From positions 1-8,201 of the forward strand of contig JBBQZL010000126.1 in NCBI GenBank assembly GCA_038207745.1: a DNA stretch of 8,201 nt, in the 5' to 3' direction. Both the position numbers and the translations under genes were made by a program. Shown here one piece after another: positions 4,910-8,201 of the stretch. The notes under the pieces were generated by a model. The model did no database searches, had not been told where the DNA came from, and was given only the letters and a program-made list of their open reading frames with translations. How positions within the stretch are numbered: the first letter of the stretch is position 1; every line of letters begins with the position of its first letter. This stretch comes from JBBQZL01 sp038207745. GTDB taxonomy: Bacteria; Actinomycetota; Thermoleophilia; Solirubrobacterales; 70-9.

Positions 4910-6280
4910 ATGAGCAAGTACGCAGTTGTGAATCCGGCAACCGGCGAGACTCTGAAGGAGTATCCGCAGATCTCTGACGGCGATCTCTCCGGGGCGATTT
5001 CGAAGGTCGAAGATGCCTACGCGAACTGGTCGCTTGGCTCGACCCTTTCCGAGCGCGCGGGCCTTGTCCGTCGTGTGGCTGAGCTTCATAGCGAACGGCG
5101 AGAGGCACTTGCCGAGATCATCGTCAGGGAGATGGGCAAGCCGGTCGAGCAGGCACTCGGCGAAGTGGACTTCTGCGCCGACATCTACGGCTACTACGCA
5201 GACAACGCGGAGGAGTTCCTCAAGGACGAGCCGATATCGCTCCTGGCGGGCGAAGGCACGGCGCTGATCCGCCGAAACTCGGTTGGCCCCCTGCTCGGGA
5301 TCATGCCGTGGAACTTTCCCTACTACCAGGTGGCCAGGTTCGCCGGCCCGAATCTCACGCTTGGCAACACGATCCTTCTCAAGCCCGCGTCACAATGCCC
5401 CGAGTCCGGCGAGGCAATCGAGGCGATGTTCCGGGATGCCGGATTCCCCTCCGGCGCCTACGTGAACATCTTTGCCTCAACCGATCAGATCGCCGACGTG
5501 ATCGCCGATCCTCGAGTTCAAGGCGTCTCACTCACCGGCTCCGAGCGCGCGGGTGCTGCCGTCGCCGAGATTGCCGGACGCAATCTGAAGAAGGTCGTGC
5601 TCGAGCTCGGAGGCTCCGATCCGTTCATTCTTCTCGGCGCCGACGACCTCGACGAGGCCATATCTGCCGCGGTTGCGGGTCGGCTGGACAACAGCGGCCA
5701 GTCCTGTAACGCCGCGAAGCGATTCATCGTCGCCGACGAGCTCTACGATCAGTTCCTCGAGGGGTTCACAGCAGGCATGACGGCTGCCGAGCCCGCAGAC
5801 CCGACCTCCGCCGACACGGAACTCGGGCCGCTTTCCTCGGCCGATGCCGCGGAGCACCTGCAGGACCAGCTTGATCGCGCGGTCGCCCAGGGGGCGCGTA
5901 TCGCCGCCGGCGGCGATCGAGACAAGAACTTCTTCCAGGGCACGGTGCTGGTGGACGTCTCGCCGGACAACGACGCCTATCGCGAGGAGTTCTTCGGGCC
6001 GGTTGCCACCGTCTACCGGGTCGGCTCCGAGGAAGACGCGATTCAACTCGCCAACGACACCACGTTTGGCCTGGGTTCATACGTCTTCTCGAACGATCCG
6101 GAGCAGGCTCTCCGGGTGGCAGACAGCCTCGAGACGGGGATGGTCTACATCAACGGTGTCGGCGCCGACGGTGCCGAGCTGCCCTTCGGGGGTGTGAAGC
6201 GATCCGGATTCGGCAGAGAACTCGGCCGCTACGGCATGGAGGAGTTCGTCAACAAGAAGCTGATCCGCGTGCTCAGGTAG
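4910..6280 (+). CDS. NAD(P)-dependent succinate-semialdehyde dehydrogenase (Sad/YneI-GabD1 type aldehyde dehydrogenase)
   Basis: The protein has 456 aa, the usual length of the short Sad/GabD1 branch (E. coli Sad is about 462 aa) rather than the longer GabD. The aldehyde dehydrogenase landmarks are all present: PWNFP with N135 (oxyanion hole), K158 in LLKPAS (cofactor ribose contact), E232 in LELGGSDPF (general base), catalytic nucleophile C266 in GQSCNAAKR, EEFFGP (359-364), and the closing PFGGVKRSGFGRELG. LELGGSDPFI and AAKRFI are close to E. coli Sad as I remember it. The reaction would be oxidation of succinate semialdehyde to succinate, feeding the TCA cycle from GABA or related degradation; other small aldehydes remain possible. 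The start has GGGAG four bases upstream of the ATG. A promoter candidate lies about 70 bases before the start codon, and two small genes follow on the same strand. No frameshift or missing residue was seen. Cytoplasmic. Confidence 0.9.
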   Translation: MSKYAVVNPATGETLKEYPQISDGDLSGAISKVEDAYANWSLGSTLSERAGLVRRVAELHSERREALAEIIVREMGKPVEQALGEVDFCADIYGYYADNAEEFLKDEPISLLAGEGTALIRRNSVGPLLGIMPWNFPYYQVARFAGPNLTLGNTILLKPASQCPESGEAIEAMFRDAGFPSGAYVNIFASTDQIADVIADPRVQGVSLTGSERAGAAVAEIAGRNLKKVVLELGGSDPFILLGADDLDEAISAAVAGRLDNSGQSCNAAKRFIVADELYDQFLEGFTAGMTAAEPADPTSADTELGPLSSADAAEHLQDQLDRAVAQGARIAAGGDRDKNFFQGTVLVDVSPDNDAYREEFFGPVATVYRVGSEEDAIQLANDTTFGLGSYVFSNDPEQALRVADSLETGMVYINGVGADGAELPFGGVKRSGFGRELGRYGMEEFVNKKLIRVLR

Positions 6281-6336
6281 ATCGATCGCAAGGCGCGTAG
6301 AAGTCCGCGTCCAAAGCCTGGAAATCGAGGAGTCAG

Positions 6337-6591
6337 ATGCCGGCCGCATTCAGCGCAGAACAGCTTGAGAAGAACTTTGATCTCATCAATGAGCGAATGC
6401 CCGGTATCGAGAGGCAGCTGAAGATCCTGTCTGACAACGCGGGAATTCCGTACGAGTTGTCCAGCGCCGGGGTTCCAGACGAGCTTGTCGCGCTCGCTGA
6501 AGCCGGCAAGACTCTCGAAGCGATCACGCTCTCTCGCAAGATCACCGATGCCGACGTCGAGACGGCTCGGGACGTCGTCAAGGGACTCTGA
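6337..6591 (+). CDS. Small protein with ribosomal L7/L12 C-terminal-like segment (84 aa)
   Basis: The ATG is preceded by GAGGAG (6327-6332) with a four-base spacer, a strong ribosome site. Residues 1-38 form a predicted helix (NFDLINERMPGIERQLKIL). Residues about 46-84 (VPDELVALAEAGKTLEAIT, then a helix ending DVVKGL) follow the pattern of actinobacterial small proteins in which an (I/L)EAI-x-L-x-R helix-turn-helix segment resembles the C-terminal domain of ribosomal protein L7/L12. That resemblance is by pattern recall, and the usual EAK signature is weak here (ETAR). It is not the ribosomal stalk protein itself, because it lacks the hinge and the N-terminal dimer domain. The role is unknown. 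It lies 56 bases after the aldehyde dehydrogenase and 21 bases before the cupin gene, so it is probably co-transcribed with both. Confidence 0.75.
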   Translation: MPAAFSAEQLEKNFDLINERMPGIERQLKILSDNAGIPYELSSAGVPDELVALAEAGKTLEAITLSRKITDADVETARDVVKGL

Positions 6592-6612
6592 GGGACGTCA
6601 GGCGACTGCCCC

Positions 6613-7035
6613 ATGGCCTATCGGATCTTGCGATCTGAGGACTCGTTCTGGCGGCGCTCGAATCAGATGGGCGTGCTGAATACGGATCTGGCAAAACAGC
6701 TCGAATCCGATTCTCTCGGGGCACGGCTCTGGCGGGTCGAGCCCGGCCAGGCGTCAACCCGCCATCGCCACCGTGAGACTCAGGAGCTCTATCTCCTGCT
6801 CGAGGGCGCAGGCAAGCTCAGAGTCGACGACGAGCTTCTGAGGTTGGGACCGATGGACGCAGTGCTCGTTGATCCGGGATCGATGCGCCAGCCCTTCAAT
6901 GACACCGACGAAGACCAACTCTGGCTTATCGTCGGGGCTCCACCGGAGCTTGCGAACACCAACGAGATGAGCGAAGCAGATCTGAACTGGCTCTATCCGG
7001 ACGGCCCGAAGGCGATGCCTCCGGAGCTTTCCTAG
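6613..7035 (+). CDS. Single-domain cupin protein (140 aa)
   Basis: A cupin-2 beta-barrel covers roughly residues 38-110. Motif 1 is a textbook G(x)5HxH(x)4E(x)6G: G45, H51, H53, E58, G65. Motif 2 (about LGPMDAVLVDPGSMRQPFN, 78-96) keeps the P-G and the final Asn, but the expected metal-ligand His is Arg (R92), so at most three of the usual four ligands are present. Small cupins of this kind can be metal-dependent isomerases or dioxygenases, or small-molecule sensors; the function here is not known. A tail of about 30 residues (NTNEMSEADLNWLYPDG) follows the barrel. The ribosome site is weak (AGG, about 11 bases upstream), consistent with translation as the last gene of a unit starting at the aldehyde dehydrogenase. 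It converges on the exonuclease gene with 81 bases between the stops. Cytoplasmic. Confidence 0.85.
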   Translation: MAYRILRSEDSFWRRSNQMGVLNTDLAKQLESDSLGARLWRVEPGQASTRHRHRETQELYLLLEGAGKLRVDDELLRLGPMDAVLVDPGSMRQPFNDTDEDQLWLIVGAPPELANTNEMSEADLNWLYPDGPKAMPPELS

Positions 7036-7116
7036 TCCACGGCCGGCCTACCTCTTGAACTTGACGGGCGGATTGATCCGGCGGCATCGGTGTTCCTTGC
7101 GTTGTTTGGTCACTCT
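7036..7116. other. Convergent intergenic spacer between cupin and exonuclease genes
   Basis: The spacer has 81 bases. It holds an 8-base palindrome GGCCGGCC (7041-7048) and a weak 5-bp hairpin CGGAT-TG-ATCCG (7069-7080). Neither is followed by a T-tract. No clear bidirectional terminator is visible. Confidence 0.3.
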
Positions 7117-7851
7117 TCAGACATCGGCAGGCGCACCGCCCTCGGCCGGAAACGGAATCACCGGCCACGCCCCCTCGACCATTTCTGTGCGGCCCTGCTT
7201 CTCGAAATACTCCTGCAGCGATTTGGCCTGCTCGGCCGCCCAGAGGACCTGTTGATCGTGAAGGTCCCGCAGCGTCAGACCTTGGAGTTCTTCCTTGGTG
7301 TCCCCGATCCGATACGCCACGCGAGCGGCGGCGATCGCATCGGCGTTGGCGTCGTGTGCCTCGTCGAGCTGGATCTTGTAGTGGGCGCAGACGTCGACCA
7401 GCTTTCTGGACCCCCTGCGGAACTGGTCCACCTTCTTGTCGAGGATCAGCGGGTCGATCACAAGCATCCCTCCGGAGCCATCGACCTGGTCCAGGAGTGA
7501 CTCGAGTCCGTAGCGGCGAGATTCCCGGTCCAGACAGGTGAGATCGAAGCGCGCGTTGAAGGCGACGATCGGGACGCCGTCCATGATCTCCTGCCCCAGC
7601 GTCTCGACGATCTCCGATATCGCATCGGCGGCGGCGGTGCCCTCGGATCGGGCGCGTTCGGTGGTCACGCCGTGGACAGCGGTCGCGCCGGCGGGGATCT
7701 CGATGCCCGGATCCACGAGCCATGCATGGCTCTCCGTCGGGAGCCCGCCCCCGACAACGCTGACCGCGGCCGTGACGACCCGGTCACTCTCGGTGTCGAC
7801 GCCTGTTGTCTCGATATCGAACGCTGCGAGGCGTCCCTTGTGCCAGCTCAT
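7117..7851 (-). CDS. DEDDh-family 3'-5' exonuclease (DnaQ / polymerase III epsilon-like)
   Basis: The protein has 244 aa from ATG (complement of 7849-7851). It has the five catalytic residues of the DEDDh RNase T/DnaQ fold: D12 and E14 in FDIETTG (Exo I), D103 in FNARFD (Exo II), and H166 and D171 in HDANADA (Exo III). The family removes nucleotides from 3' ends of DNA or RNA with two metal ions. It is a stand-alone exonuclease domain with no BRCT, helicase or UvrC-like part, plus a C-terminal extension of about 60 residues (EQAKSLQEYFEKQG) that could contact a partner. A longer frame reaches base 8049 but its extra residues are shadow-like and overlap the upstream gene; MSWHKGRLAAFDIE is the natural start. 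No Shine-Dalgarno is present. A TAGCTT box ends seven bases upstream, so a leaderless transcript is plausible. It lies 46 bases downstream of the membrane-protein gene. Confidence 0.9.
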   Translation of the reverse strand: MSWHKGRLAAFDIETTGVDTESDRVVTAAVSVVGGGLPTESHAWLVDPGIEIPAGATAVHGVTTERARSEGTAAADAISEIVETLGQEIMDGVPIVAFNARFDLTCLDRESRRYGLESLLDQVDGSGGMLVIDPLILDKKVDQFRRGSRKLVDVCAHYKIQLDEAHDANADAIAAARVAYRIGDTKEELQGLTLRDLHDQQVLWAAEQAKSLQEYFEKQGRTEMVEGAWPVIPFPAEGGAPADV

Positions 7852-7858
7852 GCGCCGA

Positions 7859-7864
7859 AAGCTA
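7859..7864 (-). promoter_or_regulatory. Candidate -10 box for a leaderless exonuclease transcript
   Basis: On the minus strand TAGCTT (TANNNT type) ends seven bases before the ATG at 7851, so transcription would begin at the start codon. It has the same geometry as the LOG gene and likewise no ribosome-binding site. A -35 element is not evident. Confidence 0.3.
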
Positions 7865-7897
7865 GCGCCGGCGACGGACGCGGCCGGGACGAGAGAC

Positions 7898-8201
7898 CTA
7901 GGAGACCAGTTCCTCTTCCGGCATGAGATCGGGGCGCGCTGACGGGCGCACACCCTTGACCGCGGTCGGCTGAAGTCCCCTGCGGCGCGGTCGCCGGTCC
8001 TTGAGCTCCTCTGCCAGGTAGTAGGACCCGACGACAAACAGAGCGGCAAAGACCTGGGCCGCCAGGGTCTCCCAGACCGGATAGATCTCGAACCATGAGC
8101 CCATCCACTGCGGCAGCGAGAACGGGGTCGGGTGATACGGAATCCAACCGAGCTGGGCGAATGAGAGCGCTGTTCCTCCGATCATCACGACCAGGACGAC
8201 C
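7898..8201 (-). CDS. Membrane protein, C-terminal part, possibly FTR1-type iron permease; 5' end outside the window
   Basis: The frame is open to the right edge and ends at TAG (complement of 7898-7900), giving about 100 visible residues. The end of one hydrophobic helix (VVLVVMIGGTALSFAQ) leads to an aromatic-rich loop (GWIPYHP... QWMGSWFEIYPVWE). A second helix (LAAQVFAALFVVGSYYLAE) follows, then a basic cytoplasmic-type tail (KDRRPRRR) and an acidic end (PEEELVS). The loop with WMG-x-WF followed by the final helix ending GSY-x-LAE resembles the C-terminus of FTR1-family permeases in actinobacteria as I recall them. The REXXE iron-binding motifs that would prove it lie outside the window. 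FTR1 proteins move iron across the inner membrane, often with an EfeO/EfeB-like partner. A different polytopic membrane protein is possible. Confidence 0.6.
   Translation of the reverse strand, partial: VVLVVMIGGTALSFAQLGWIPYHPTPFSLPQWMGSWFEIYPVWETLAAQVFAALFVVGSYYLAEELKDRRPRRRGLQPTAVKGVRPSARPDLMPEEELVS

Noticed and set aside
6280..6287. GATCGATC palindrome after the dehydrogenase stop
   Set aside because: It is too short and too common in sequence of this composition, and no loop is possible.
7041..7080. Bidirectional terminator between the cupin and exonuclease genes
   Set aside because: GGCCGGCC has no room for a loop and CGGAT-TG-ATCCG is too short; no T-tract on either strand.
6926..7723. 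265-codon minus-strand frame across the cupin end and the exonuclease gene
   Set aside because: It is extremely Arg-rich and low in hydrophobic residues, and another minus-strand frame carries the full DEDDh motif set.
7852..8049. Longer N-terminus for the exonuclease (66 extra codons)
   Set aside because: The extra residues are Arg/Ser-rich, overlap the upstream membrane-protein gene, and precede a standard exonuclease start (MSWHKGRLAAFDIE).

Overview
The window looks like chromosomal DNA from a high-GC actinobacterium. The best guess is a soil-type Thermoleophilia/Solirubrobacterales relative. The reasons are GC that is clearly high by eye, codons rich in third-position G/C, an arginine-rich two-cysteine tail on a surface-type protein in a style I associate with that group, and -10-like boxes of the TANNNT type. 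This placement is an inference; there is no rRNA or other taxonomic marker here. I see no IS element, phage gene, tRNA, CRISPR array or integrase.

Layout. Positions 1-1669 (+) hold the C-terminal part of a collagen-like (Gly-X-Thr) protein, whose stop codon overlaps the GTG start of a two-HKD phospholipase D-superfamily protein. A LOG/TIGR00730-family nucleotide phosphoribohydrolase follows on the minus strand (1606-2319); its last 64 bases overlap the end of the PLD gene tail to tail. Divergent from it is a small unrecognised protein (2386-2652, +), then a gap of about 490 bases (2653-3146) with hairpins, a 10-bp palindrome and at most one weak small ORF. Next are an AtzA/TrzN/cytosine-deaminase-like amidohydrolase (3147-4580, +), a gap of 329 bases with a hairpin, a possible antisense small ORF and a good promoter candidate, and then a probable three-gene unit (4910-7035, +): a Sad/GabD1-type succinate-semialdehyde dehydrogenase, an 84-aa protein with an L7/L12 C-terminal-like segment, and a single-domain cupin. 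On the minus strand, converging on that unit, lie a DEDDh (DnaQ-like) exonuclease (7117-7851) and, cut by the window edge, the C-terminal end of a membrane protein that may be an FTR1-type iron permease.

How the genes may work together. The amidohydrolase and the aldehyde dehydrogenase are both catabolic-type enzymes. They could serve one nitrogen-compound degradation route, but each seems to have its own transcription start, so this is only a hypothesis. The dehydrogenase, L7/L12-like and cupin genes are close enough (56 and 21 bases) to share a transcript. The collagen-like and PLD genes are translationally overlapped, which makes co-production likely though no known pathway joins them. LOG and the exonuclease look like ordinary housekeeping genes; both lack a Shine-Dalgarno sequence and may be made from leaderless transcripts.

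I found no complete system that I could call new. The leads most worth checking are the collagen/PLD pair, the amidohydrolase that lacks the usual HxxE glutamate, and the structured region upstream of that amidohydrolase.
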